A stretch of 64,000 bases of DNA from Membranipora membranacea (taxonomy: Eukaryota; Bryozoa; Gymnolaemata; Cheilostomatida; Membraniporidae), in the NCBI GenBank assembly GCA_914767715.1, contig OU612072.1:12276001-12340000 (forward strand), given 5' to 3'. The position numbers and the translations under genes were made by a program. Positions 21,338 through 33,366 of this stretch are shown piece after piece. Positions within the stretch are counted from its first letter, which is position 1. Each line of letters starts with the position of its first letter. Below the pieces are notes generated by a model. That model did no database searches. It was not told the origin of the DNA and was given only the letters and a program-made list of their open reading frames with translations.

Positions 21338-23069
21338 ATGGCTGACAAGTTAGACTCTGATAGCCTTGCGGCAGTTGAAATAAAACTGAGACAAAGCTTG
21401 CGGTTTCATCGAGCTGTGATAGCCGTTCTGACTTTGATGCTGCTGGGCGGTGCCGCCCTGTTTGCCGGTATTTATCTGACAGATCGGATGGAGCTGTGTA
21501 AGCAAAATACTGAGGGAGTCGAGGTATGTTTAAACTTGTCAGTGGCCAAATCACCAACAGCAATCAAATAGAAAGACTACCACCAATGATGGCTTTTGTA
21601 TAACCTCCCAGGTTCTTTTGCGAGGAGGAGTTAGAAAGTAAGTCTTTGGGAAGGATGGTTACGATATAAGCTTTGTTAGCAATCACCTCAATTAAGCCAC
21701 ACTTAGCAAGCTAAAATACCTACACCCGTAACTTGATTAGCTTGTGTTGGCACAATGAGTCAGAATAAATCGATTCAGTAATTGCAAAGAGCACGAATTT
21801 CAGGTATATCGGGCCAGACCTTTGTTATAAATAATTTCGGGCCGTTTAGCTCTAAAATGTCTGGTACTGGTGTTCAATATGATTTGTATTCAATTGATTT
21901 AATCCATTACCCACCCTCTACTGGTAGATAAATATCATGATTTGAGAAAATTGATCAATGTGTTAATGCCAAGATGCTTAGCAATTAATTTTGTTGTTGC
22001 TTTCCTAAGGGCTGTTTGTCTAAGGGGCTGTTTGTCTATGGATGAGTTTTCTCCCCATTGACACGAATGCGATAATTTCAAACAATACTCTTTTTTGAGC
22101 TGTCTCCTGCAATAAGAAACATTACAATGAAGATTTTTATTTTGAGTCCCATCAAATCAATTTTTGCATGACCTGACTTTGAGAAAGTCATTGTTGTCAT
22201 ATAAGTTCTGCATCTATTTTAGGTTCAGGGGCTGCTAGCTCAGATACCACTATTCTCCGTCAGAAGAGGGGCAGACCAGGAGGATTTTCTGGTCAGGTTG
22301 TAAGTTGTCTTTCTTCCTCCTTACTTAAATGTTTTAAAACTGACATGATAAACACCGATGGCACATTTAAGTGTAATAGATGCTTTGATATTGTGTATTT
22401 TGAATTAAAAGAACACATACTATATACATAGTTTTATTTTTTGAGTTAAACATTGACCATGCGATTTCTCTTAAATCAAATTGTAATCACTGTCTCATTT
22501 GCGAGTGCTGTCTGGAAATTAAAGTATAAATAAACAAAATATGATGTATGAAATTTGAAAAATTGCTTTCTCCTCAAATCGCTTCAGTTTTCAGATTTTA
22601 TTTCGGATGTGTTTCGATATTGCAGACTGGCGCGCCAGGACCTGGAGGCGCAGGTCGTTGTAGGCCAGCAGTCATTACAACCTGTCCAAATAGCAGTGCA
22701 AGAGGAGCTAATGGTGCTTCAGGCCAGTCAGGAAGTGATGGTTCCCCAGGCGGGTCAGGAGTGGCAACAACTAGGATAGTCTGTCGTGACGAACCTGTAC
22801 AACCAAGCACAGCTGGATTTCCAGGCACCCCTGCACAGCGTGGAGCTGTTGGCCAACCAGGAGCAGCTGGAGCTCTCGTTGCTGCTGGACAACCAGGAGC
22901 AGCTGGTGCTCCTGGCGCTGCTGGACAACCCGGTGCTGCTGGAATACCAGGTTGCCAGTCACTTGCAGGTACATTCTGTAATAATAAGAATGTTGTCACA
23001 TCTCCCTTTCAATATGGCATACAAATATTTATCTTTTACTATTCTTTATTAGTCTCTATTAAGTTTTGA
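21338..23069 (+). CDS. Gene B: type II anchored short collagen, paralogue of A, possible frame defect
   Basis: Exon 1 (21338-21523) matches A exon 1: the same MADKLD start and one helix. Exon 2 (22223-22299) carries RQKR, a better convertase site than the RQKK of A, followed by GRPGG; it lacks the Cys-rich block of A. Exon 3 (22626-23069) has C-x7-C-PN, about seven triplets, the hinge TRIVCRDEP, about 15 triplets with two Gly losses, then C-x7-C and a 29-residue tail without match in A. With the obvious donor at 21524 (GTATGT), exon 2 is out of frame by one base relative to A. A weak donor four bases downstream (GTTTAA) would restore it. So B is a real paralogue that is either spliced differently or recently disabled. 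Confidence 0.6.
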
Positions 23070-23359
23070 TTTATCATCTAATTTGTTATGAGTATTCATC
23101 ATTCTATCATCTTTTTTCGCAATTTCAAGGAATCAATTGTATTTTAATTTTTTAACTTCCATGTTTGATAACATATTTTACTACCAGGTAGTTTTGCATG
23201 TGAAGTTAAAACATATCAAGTCAATTATTATGATTATTGGTTATTTTAGTTTTTGCTGCAAATTCTGATGAAACCATTGCATTTGAGGTTATCTACTCTC
23301 CTTATTTTATATAAATATAATAAAAAACAAAATAATGTCATAATAAGAACGCAGCTAGA

Positions 23360-24500
23360 ATCCTTCTATCAATGTCGTACGACAATCCATCAGGTGCACA
23401 ATGTTGTGTCATCGCTTATTAATTCACTGTGTGCTCATGCCAACTGTCAGAACACCTGAAGGACAGTGAAAAGATCCATGTCACAGGCTGCATTACTTAT
23501 TACCAAATTTGTTGTTTTAGTTTTTGTGCCATTGGCTTGAGGTGAAGTTTCCTTTTGTACTTACTCATGATCCAACAGATTTCTCATTTATTAAAATTAT
23601 GGCCCAGCACTGCTTGACATATGAGCTATTGGCACACAGAATCTTTTGGTGCTTATTGAGTGCCTGTATTTGTCTTTGATATGGATAACTGGAAAACAAT
23701 GAGAATGTAATTAGTAGTCTAAGTTCTCAGACGGCTGCAATGCAAGTTGGTGCATTCGTTTATCAACCTGGGGTATTGACCAGTTGTATATCAAAGGTTA
23801 TAAACATAGGATGGATGCAGCTTACAATGTGTACTGGTGTACTGGTGTACTGGTCCTGTTTTGATTAATTAACCGTCATCCATTTTGATGAGTCTAGAGT
23901 GGAACACAACAGACAGAGGAGTTTGAGCTTGGTAACTTTATAGTTATATCAGGTCAGGTCAAAAGGTCAGATATCAGGCGTATTACATGGAAACTTGACA
24001 TGGTTGATGAAGGGAATACGGATTATGATGTTTTATACACTGATCTCATAACTGCTGGTCACTAGTCTGACCACTCGCCTTCTCAAATCTATCATCTAAC
24101 TCATGTAGGCTACAATATTATTGGCCATCATTGGGTCAGCAAACAGTGAGAAAATTTAAAGGCCATAGATAATATATGATTTTGTTAGGAGGCTTAATTC
24201 ATCATTTGGCGTTGCCATTCATCACTCATTTGGAAAAGAGTTTTGATTTGGGTACTAATACATTTGCCTGAGAGTTAATAGGTAAATGGCTTCCTACATC
24301 CTTTGAAATTCTGATGGATGAGCTTACCTACCTTTCATGTCACACAAAATATGGCGAAGCAATGCAACGTTAATCAAATATTAATTATGGGCTTGATGAT
24401 TGATACATATCAGATTGCTCCTCGGTGAAAGTTTCAGGTATCTCATTCTAACTGGTAATTTTCTTTTTGAAATAGTGCATTTTGGGTAGAAAGAGCAATC
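23360..24500 (+). repeat. R1 dispersed repeat
   Basis: It matches 1-650 and, with an inverted core, the intron 1 of C and C'. It includes a triple TGTACTGG repeat at 23829-23852 that is single in the C intron. No coding content supported. Confidence 0.5.
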
Positions 24501-24741
24501 AGAGCTGTGTATTGTGCGGGTCTACAAATGATGAAATGCTGAAAGGTTTTTTCATGGCTGACGTTAGAAAACCCATAAGGAAATGATTTTCGTTATGTTT
24601 GTGGAATTAAATTTTGTTTTTGGAATAAGTGATTGCCGGTTTCACCCAGAAGAAATTGTTTCCCTTCCTTTGAATCAGTCCTAACCTTTGATACGGACAT
24701 CCAATATGGTATTAACGACACTTTAATCAAGCATTCCCCAT

Positions 24742-24791
24742 GGCAACAATCACCTGGCAACAATCACCTGCCATCAACCACTCCTATATAT
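24742..24791 (+). promoter_or_regulatory. Promoter block of A' with duplicated 14 bp element
   Basis: The GGCAACAATCACCT element occurs twice in tandem (24742 and 24756) where A has one copy. TATATAT follows at 24785-24791. Confidence 0.5.
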
Positions 24792-24980
24792 CACATTAGA
24801 AAAACCTCACAGTGATGTTTATCAAATTAAATTGGTTCCTGTTTTGTTTTCATTAAAACCGTCAATAAAGAACTTGAATTCATATCCTCTAATTTTCAAC
24901 GTCATTAACAGGTTGACATTGCAAGCAGGTGCAGGTCATTTCTGTGAAGGCTCTTTTGGATAGCATACCAACTGGACACC

Positions 24981-26924
24981 ATGGCAGACAAGTTAGACTA
25001 TGATGGTGTTATAGAAGTTGCAGTAAAACTGAGACAGAACCTGCGATTTTATCGAGTTGCGGCATCCGTGCTGACTTTGATACTGATTGGCTGTGCTGCC
25101 TTGTTCGCTGGTCTTTATCTGACAAATCAGATGGATCTTTGCCGATCAAATACTGAGAGCGTTGAGGTATGTATTGTAGTGATACCTCATATCAGGGGCT
25201 TTTTCAAGGGTGATAGACTTGAAGACTATGTCAAGGTTCTTAAACTGTACAAATTTCAATACTAGGTAGGCTGTGATCAACTCGAAGACATGCAGCTCCG
25301 GACCTTATTTATATAATGTTGTCAATCAACTTATAAATCCGGAAGTTTTTATAAACTTGACTTGACTCCAACCATCTCGAATAAGACTTGCTGTCAGTCA
25401 TCTCAGCCAATAGCTGTTCTTACTTACAACGCCATTTAGGTTTATAACAAGCAGAATTAGATATAAGTTGTAAAATGGTCGTCTAGGTCGTGTATACCAT
25501 TGGAACCATTGCCAGGCTGCTAACTGATGAAGTAAACAACTATTATGCAAAATATACTGCTCTGCACTATAATAAGTTGTCTTGTTGTTAGTTTTCTCCC
25601 CTCTGACATAAATGAGATGAATCCCAATGGGTCGGTTACATTAGTTTTGCTTACACAATAAATGAGCAACATTGCTTTATATATCGAGACAATTATTTTG
25701 GGGTGAGTCATCATGATAGAAGTCAGAACTTTTAAAGTTTTCCTGTGCTCTCAGGTCTTAAACATAGGAACATTGTTTTTAGCAGTTTGAATATCAGGGT
25801 GGCCTTCTCTAATGGTAAATTGATTTTGAGCTTGCGAGACATCACACAATATTTGCATATTGAGCCAATCGCTGGACTTGAATTAGAAAAGTAATACTTG
25901 TAGCCTGTTTTGTGTAAGATATGCCGTGTCTGACTGCTCTCTTTTGTTTCTCAGAATAAAACTGATTCGGAAAGAACATTCAGCAAATTGAAACATTTCA
26001 TTATTTTGACTGGTATTTGATTGAGGGCTTATTGACAATTTCACTCTCCGACCACACTGGTAAGGAATAATCGATGGCTCATATTTTATCTAGACACCAA
26101 AACAAATATTAATATACATTATCTCCTTAAGGTTCAGGGTCCGGTTGGTCCAGATTCCACTATCATACGTCAGAAGAAGTCTGCATGGGGCTGGGGGAGA
26201 ACGACAACAGATTCTCAAGTTTGTCCACCTGGATGCACCAGTGATGTCGTACAAACAACCACCTGCCCACCTGGCGCACCAGGCTGTAACATCCAATGTT
26301 CACCTGGAAGCCCTGGCTGTACTCAACCTTGTCAGCCTGGCACTCCAGGCACTCAGGGCTGTGACAATCAGGTATGGAGAGCGACCTCTACATAAGCTTG
26401 CTCAATCCTTGCCAACCCTCACTTTGATATTGTTTGTTTGAATAGGCAGGTTAACGATTCTGATTTTGAAACATAGCAGATGCATGACAGGTTTAAATAG
26501 TTTCACTTTTTGATGCTATCATGTATATAATAGCTCCTCCCTGCTAGTTTTACATGACCTCACTTTGTTGCTCTTTTAGCAAGGACAAGCGGGAGCTGGA
26601 GGTGTTGGCTGTGTAACAGCATTCAGAACGCTCTGCCCAAACAGTGGCGCTCCAGGTCAGCCAGGAGCAGATGGTGCCCAAGGACAGCCCGGAGCTGGTG
26701 GACAACCAGGTGTGCAGGGACCACCAGGTGTGCAGGGACCAACTCGACTCGTCTGCAGAGATGAACCTCTACAAACAAGTGCAGGCATGCCTGGTCCAGC
26801 GCAACCTGGTGCAGCTGGATTTCCAGGACAACCAGGTGCGACTGGAATACCAGGAGAGACAGGTTCACCAGGACAAGCTGGTGCTCCAGGTTGTGTGACC
26901 TCACAGGTGACTATATGTAGATAG
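24981..26924 (+). CDS. Gene A': second copy of short collagen A (256 aa, 3 exons)
   Basis: Exons are 24981-25166, 26132-26371 and 26580-26924, the same lengths as in A. Exon 1 differs from A by seven bases, five of which change residues (D13V, V29A, Q54R, S56N and R60S). Exons 2 and 3 differ by one silent base each, so the mature collagen is identical to that of A. Intron 1 has a ~55 bp addition near 25340. Topology, RQKK site, cysteine block and Gly-X-Y domains are as described for A. Confidence 0.83.
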
Positions 26925-27509
26925 ACTTTCTTCACACCTGACTCCCTTCATCAGTGCAAAGATATTCATCTACTGCTTTGAAGTGAAATTGTAAAATTGT
27001 CACGCTGGTTATTTTATTGTGTTTGTAACATTCATTTCTTTTTTTTTATTAATTTAATAGGTTATGAGTGATTTGATTTTTCTTGATGTAGACAATAAAA
27101 CCATTTATGCAGTTGATAAGAAACAACCCTCTTTGTATTATTGACGATAGATTCTTTAGCAGCTCTAGATGGTCCCTTATTGGACTGGCTGTAATCATAT
27201 CATTCATTACACAAGTTAAGGCAACATGTCCATCGTTGCACAGGATCAAATTTTTCAATATCATATTCCCGGCCTAATTCATGAGTTTAAGTTACTCACG
27301 ACATGGATATGGCAAAGCAGCTCTAAACTGGGATATGAGTTATCCAGTCTCCTTATTCCATATTCCATTGCGGGAGATAATTTGCTGCAATCCCTATATC
27401 CTTCTAAGTGCCCCTTTCCGCAGGTACAGAACACAACTCTGTAGTGAATTCCGCGGGCATGTCAGTTTGCGCTGCCAACCCATTCTTTATTGGGGATGGT
27501 GAGATGGTG

Positions 27510-27610
27510 AGATGGCGAGATAGCGCAATCGGTTAGTGCGCTTACCATTCACTACCAGGCGAGTGGTGCCGCATCGGTTGTGGGTTTGGGTTCCTGTCTT
27601 ACGTTGATAT
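27510..27610 (+). repeat. tRNA-derived SINE-like element, copy 2
   Basis: Same element and position as between A and C; the A box is at 27521-27532. One or two bases differ from the first copy. Confidence 0.5.
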
Positions 27611-27958
27611 CTCCTCATTGGATCATCCTCTCATTAGAATCAATGATGATGGAAATTGGTTCCCATAAATAATAGTTCCTGTTTTCCTGACAAGGCAACT
27701 AAATATTGAAGTGAAGAAAAGCCATTAAAAAGATAACAAAGATTGGCTATGCCAACTAGGAAGCGTGGGAAAAATAAATTATTGTCTGATTGTTTGATTG
27801 ATCAAAATAAATAAATCTTCTTAAACCCTATATTATTGCTTTCTGACTACAAAAAAACAAACCACAACAAAACTCACTCACTCATTGACAAAGTAGGAAG
27901 CAACAGGTATAGGTAGGTATACAGCTCGTGAAATCTGTTGGTTGGATGAACCACAAAT

Positions 27959-30017
27959 ATGATTGGAGAAGTGGAGACCAAATCTTCATCCCATCTGCGA
28001 CTCTTCAGAATTATATCCCTCGTGCTTCTTTTATCGTTACTGGTCTCAGTTGCTTTGAATGCCTGGGTGTTCTTCATTCATGGACTTCAGTCTTGTCATG
28101 AGATTACAGAAACAGAAAAGGTAGGTAAACATCCCTCAGGTGGAACAGGGCAATGTTTAAATATTTCTGTGCATGTTTTTTGTTCGAAAAATCTACTGAA
28201 GTTGAACCTTTTGATCTGAATATGGCCTCAAGCGCTGTTTTGGATTGAACATGGCCTGACAATATAGTAATAATGCCTCTTTAGCCATTTTGGAAGTTTT
28301 TAATGTAAATTGATGGTAACTTTGAAGTGTAACCTGGTCAAGCAAAGACTTTTTTAAATGTATATTACTATAATTTATAAATCAAATTAACAAGGTCTAC
28401 CAGATAGGCAAGACTTCGCGGGCATTAGGATGTATGACTTAGAAAAGTTATAAACAATAAAAAAATCCTTGTCCTTCATATCAATGGCGCTAGACAAACC
28501 ATCAGGTGAAAACCGTTGTGTCATCACTTATTCATTCAACGGGTACACATGCCAACTGTTAGAGCGCCTAAAGGGGCTGTGAAAAAATCCAAATCATTCA
28601 CTGGAGTAATAATTACCAAATTCGTTGTCAATAATTTAATTCTTCTTACTCATAAACTATACTGTTTTGAAAATCTTTCCAAAACTTTGGTGCCATTGAC
28701 CTTAGGTAAAGCTTGCTTTCGTCTTTATTCATCGATTGGCAGAATTTTAGCCCAGCACTGTTTGACATTGGAATTGGCGCAAAGATGCTTTTGGGGCTAG
28801 TGCCTCTATATGGTCAACCCGTACATCTGGTCGATACACGGTTGATAATGGTTGATGATGTAATGCCAACAACTCGCATTGCAACCGTCTGAGCACTAAG
28901 ACTACGAGACAACTAATTATCTGCATGTTGTTTTACAGTTAACCATAAAGAGGCATTTGCCCCAGATGTACACCAAATCCTAAAGGTGATGAACATCGGC
29001 TTGATGCTTACAATGTGTACTGGTATTCTGCTATGATTTTTCTATTCTAGTAATTTAGTATTGAACCTTTTGATGAGTTTAGGGTCAAAGATAACCGACA
29101 GAGAGTTTGGTAACAGTAATGTTTTGCACTCAGTGCCAGAAAAAAATTGAAACAAAAAAAGAAACAGAAAGAAAATAATACCATCAATGATGTTGGTCAA
29201 ATCAATGATGAAGGGAATGTGGTTTAAAACAACTCATGGTGTAAATTCACACAATTATACCAGCTAGCTACTTTTGCAGAATGTAGAGTATTGCCAGTTT
29301 TTGATATGGACGAAAATATATTAATTAAAGTCCCAATCATTTACCAATTTTCGTTATCCATCAAGAGCCAAAAGTCAACAACTCACTGCTTTTACAATAT
29401 ATTGCAGGTTTCCGGTGCATTTGGCCCAGCCGACAATGAGGTAGCCAGAGTGCGCCACGGGCGACGAGCTTCAAGATGGTGGGAACCAACACCACCACCC
29501 ATCACAACCACTACCAGCACTACTGCCGCACCACCTTCTACATCATCTTCCTGTGTACAGGTATGTATACATTGTCATCTTTTCTTTCTATCATAAAGTA
29601 TGTTTCTAGGTCTAAATCTATGTCTCTTGTTTTTTAACAATTCAATTTGAGTACGTGGACAGTTTAGATAACAATTTTTTTTTACTAATTCCACAATATT
29701 CTTAGGCAAAATTGAATGATTGTACAACCCCGATTTCTTCAATGCTTTTATTGTCAATCTACAGTCATCTTTATAAATCATTACTGAAATCACCATGAAT
29801 TTGTCTTTTTAAAAGTTTGAGCCAGTAATTTCCTTCATAAACTGTATATTCCTTGCATTTCATTTCACAGCTTCCACCGGTGCCACCAGGATGTGAAGTG
29901 GCCTGTCAAACAGTCTGCCCCAATCAGCGACTACCACCAGGAGCATGTAACATACAGTTTGTGGCAAGGACATGCTGTGGGAATTCACTACTCACAGGCT
30001 CATGTGTTTCTATTTAG
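27959..30017 (+). CDS. Gene C': second copy of C (153 aa, 3 exons)
   Basis: Exons are 27959-28120, 29408-29560 and 29871-30017. Exons 1 and 2 are identical to those of C. Exon 3 has one change, Ser to Phe between CNIQ and VARTCC, inside the C-x8-CC spacing. RHGRR, the Thr/Pro linker and all cysteines are kept. The gene lies between A' and D' as C lies between A and D. Confidence 0.8.
28460..29265 (+). repeat. R1 repeat inside intron 1 of C', with inverted core
   Basis: Near-identical to 4540-5340, including the inverted core and its bounding inverted repeats. The inversion therefore predates the block duplication. Confidence 0.55.
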
Positions 30018-30052
30018 CCCGAAAACAGAGTGCAGAAAATCAAACAACATTG

Positions 30053-30058
30053 AATAAA
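30053..30058 (+). terminator. Polyadenylation signal of C'
   Basis: AATAAA 36 bases after the stop codon, as in C. Confidence 0.55.
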
Positions 30059-31882
30059 TGATTAGCTATCAAATTGGTCAAGCTTGATACACCATCTCAT
30101 TTCGGAGTTATTTTGATGGCATGATGCAGGAAAAGAGATTCCAGTAACACAAGTTGCAATATCTTTTTCTGGAATGACCATGGCATCGTATCACTGCCAA
30201 CCCGATTAACTGGGTTGGTTATTGTAAGGATTTTTTTTTACATCCAACGTAGGTTGTATTTTTTGATTAATGAATAATAAATCAAATCGCAACAATATTT
30301 TCCTCAAAATGACATCATTTTTCTTTTTATATATTGCCTGAAATTTAATTGGTGATTTAGCCTTGTTCCTAATTAAGTCTAGCATTGCATCATTCAAACT
30401 TGAAGATAACTATTTTTAAAGAAACAATGAGCTAGGTTGACATGTTATCCGAGTTTGCTACGGGCAGGTACAGGAATCAAATGATTCCGTATCTAAATGA
30501 AGCCATCAAAATATCTGGCACCTCATTTTTTGTAGTAGTATAAAACTAACAGCTTGTTGCTATGTTCTAATAAAATATGTTGCCATACCTCAAGTTTCTA
30601 TTTGACTTAACTACCAAGATCCCGCTGGGTTCTAGAATGGTTCTTAAATTATCCATTATCACACAAAAATATGGAATTGACATAACTTGATATGTTGCTT
30701 CATTCACAGTTGTCTCTGTGCGCATTTTGTTATGGCTAAACAATAGCGACTAAATGTTTCAAAGGACCCTCTGCTTTGAGAAATGTATCCTCAGTTACCT
30801 CCTTTTTTTCTTGCTACTGAAGCAACAGTAATAGAACAAGATTGCAGATTATCTATTTGATCAAATAAGCATTAGGGAAACCAGCAACGATTAATCAACA
30901 TTGAAAATAGCAGCGTCTATCGATTCAAACATTTTAAAAATAACCTGACTGGAAAAGTTGCTAATTAAAATTGAAACTCCATCATATCATCAATTAGTGA
31001 ATATTCTCTGTCACCATACACTCTCAGCATATGCGAACTGATGAGCCGTATGTTCGTCTCTGCATCATGGGGCAAAACAATGGAAACCCATAATTTGGAA
31101 GTATTTATGCCTAAATGGAAAACTGGTTTTTCCGTCTAATAACCTTGAACTCTTGCAGTTGCCTCCCTTGATGGAAGGTAGCGCCACTATTTCTGTGCTG
31201 CAGAGATAGACTATGTCACAAGGCTATCCTGCAGGCACCATGGTCACTATAGTTGATCCAAACACCTAATTGATAACTGTTGTAAACTTAATTTTGATTG
31301 GACTAGAATTGGTCATAGATTGTTCAATGGGTTTCTATACTACCAATACGTATATTGTCAGCAACAATTCATTGTGTCTATGACAAAAAACTGAAAAAGT
31401 GTTGCTGTAACCTTTTCTAAACCTTTTTTATGGTAAGAGTGTTTCTCAATGTGGAGGGTAAAAGATTGCAATTTTTTGCTAATTTATGGTTAAGGTTATC
31501 TGATTGGGTTTAAGTAATGGCTAATTCTTGGTGACATTGACATAGGTAATACAGAAAAGCATTACCACACACTTGACTTGACACCTATTAGCTATATCCA
31601 AGGACGTAAAATTTCACTAATTGATTCAAGTTCCTCATTTGTAAACAGATTAATCATTGGTAGCATATTAATGTCAAAAAAGAGGAACTATGCAATGCAG
31701 TGCCAGACTTCAATGTGTAAATGGGACAAATCAATCAATAAGTTTTTTCTTTGTTTATTTATTCCAAGCCGCTACTCAGAGATAATGTATGAATAAAGGA
31801 TAATTCTTTGTTGTGTGACAGTCTTAGCTTTTCATCGCCAGAAGACAACGAGCAAAAATCTCTTCAGATCTTGATTAGTACA
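30059..31882 (+). other. Intergenic C'-D', nothing recognised
   Basis: Near-identical to 6133-7944. A small difference at 31658-31690 (about 11 extra bases) gives the open frame 31578-31796, which is absent from copy 1 and taken as chance. Confidence 0.35.
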
Positions 31883-33366
31883 ATGACAGGGAACTGCACT
31901 GAGAGGAACGGAGGAAAAGATAAAATTGATCAGAAGATAAAGTATTATCAAATGCTCATATTAGTAATAACTATTCTAGTGATTGGATGTATGACTTTAC
32001 TTGCTACGATTTATGTAACAGATGGTCATGTGATCGGTATCAGGGCACAACCATGTGCACAGAGAAAAGTTCAGGAAAAACAGGTGAGCAATTCAAAAAT
32101 CGATATTGACGATGCCACCTTTCGTCTACATAAGTTGTTCTAATTCCGATTTTTTAACCAGGCTTCTCACTAGTAGTCATTTCACAATCAAGCCTGTTTA
32201 TGACAAAACAGAGGTTGGGCTGCCTAAAGATGGACACAAGTTGCCCAAAACTCCGCATACTGAGGGTGTGATACATCCTAGAATGCATCCTATAGGTGAG
32301 GCCATGGTGGACCTCCTGATTGTGAGATCTTAGCCAATAGATGGAGAAACGAGAAGTGATTCAGTATTTCCTTTGATTATACTCATTGGGCTGTTTATCC
32401 TGTGATTTGAACTTTATATGGTTCAGTTGCTCACTTGTATTTTTGTGCTCAGGTAAACACAGCTTCTGAGAGCGACCAAAACAGAGAAAAGAGGAACAGT
32501 TACGGTACCGACAGAGGGCGACAATCTAGTCCAAAGATCTCTCCTGACAGATTCTGTCCGTCATGGTGCGGAGCAACAACGACTGAAACCCCAGTACAGT
32601 CAATAATGACATCCGGAGTGGTGAGAACTCAAGAAGTATATGTTTGTTTTCATAGGTCCTTAGTAAAAAGGGTTCATTAATGACAAGCTATGACAATAAT
32701 TATGCATAAATTTTGCGTAAGAGCTGCATTTTTGTTTTGCTTCTTTGCGTAAGGCTATATTAAACTGCTGTTCAAACAAACCAATATGGGAATTTGAAAC
32801 CTTTCCATTATTTTGGTAAGATGCTTGTTAAGTTTTTATGTCAAAAACTGGAATCCCTAACACGCTGAAGAAGTAAAACGATTGACCTTATCACTTTTGG
32901 GTCAGTCAGGCCTCATATATGCCACAAGGTGTTGTTGCGGATGTAAACTTTGACCATGGCCTGTTTATCGATATTTTATAACAAGCGTATAGGTTGATGG
33001 CTGACCAAGTAGTTTTGTTGCGGATGCAAAGAAGTGGTAATACATTATGGTACTATGGTATTATGATACTTGATATCTTGCGTCATAGATTTAATTGAAA
33101 ATGAAGTTATATTTTACACTATTACTCAGTGAATTAGGGTCGAACATAGGTGATACTGTAACAACAGTATGACACCACAGTTATCTAGTGCAAACCATTT
33201 TTACTTTGATATTTTGTACACCTATTAATCAACTTGGCCATCCTATTCTTATCTTCATTTCCAAGTATTTCCATCTATTCTTATTCCTGGCTGTGAACAA
33301 GTGAGTGCCGTAACAACATGCTGTGGGGTAAATCCGAGACTGAACTGCCAATGTGTGACAGACTAA
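31883..33366 (+). CDS. Gene D': second copy of D with a shifted splice acceptor
   Basis: Exons 1 (31883-32083) and 2 (32453-32620) are intact. They differ from D by four residue changes: C to G and G to E in exon 1, F to S and P to S in exon 2. The intron 2 acceptor, CCAG|GTATTT in D, reads CCAAGTATTT here. The new AG (33264-33265) is one base further on, so splicing there shifts the frame and meets a stop at 33302-33304 after 12 foreign residues. The C-x8-CC module (still present in the DNA to 33366) would be lost. Unless another acceptor is used or the base is an assembly error, D' makes a protein without its terminal knot. Confidence 0.65.
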
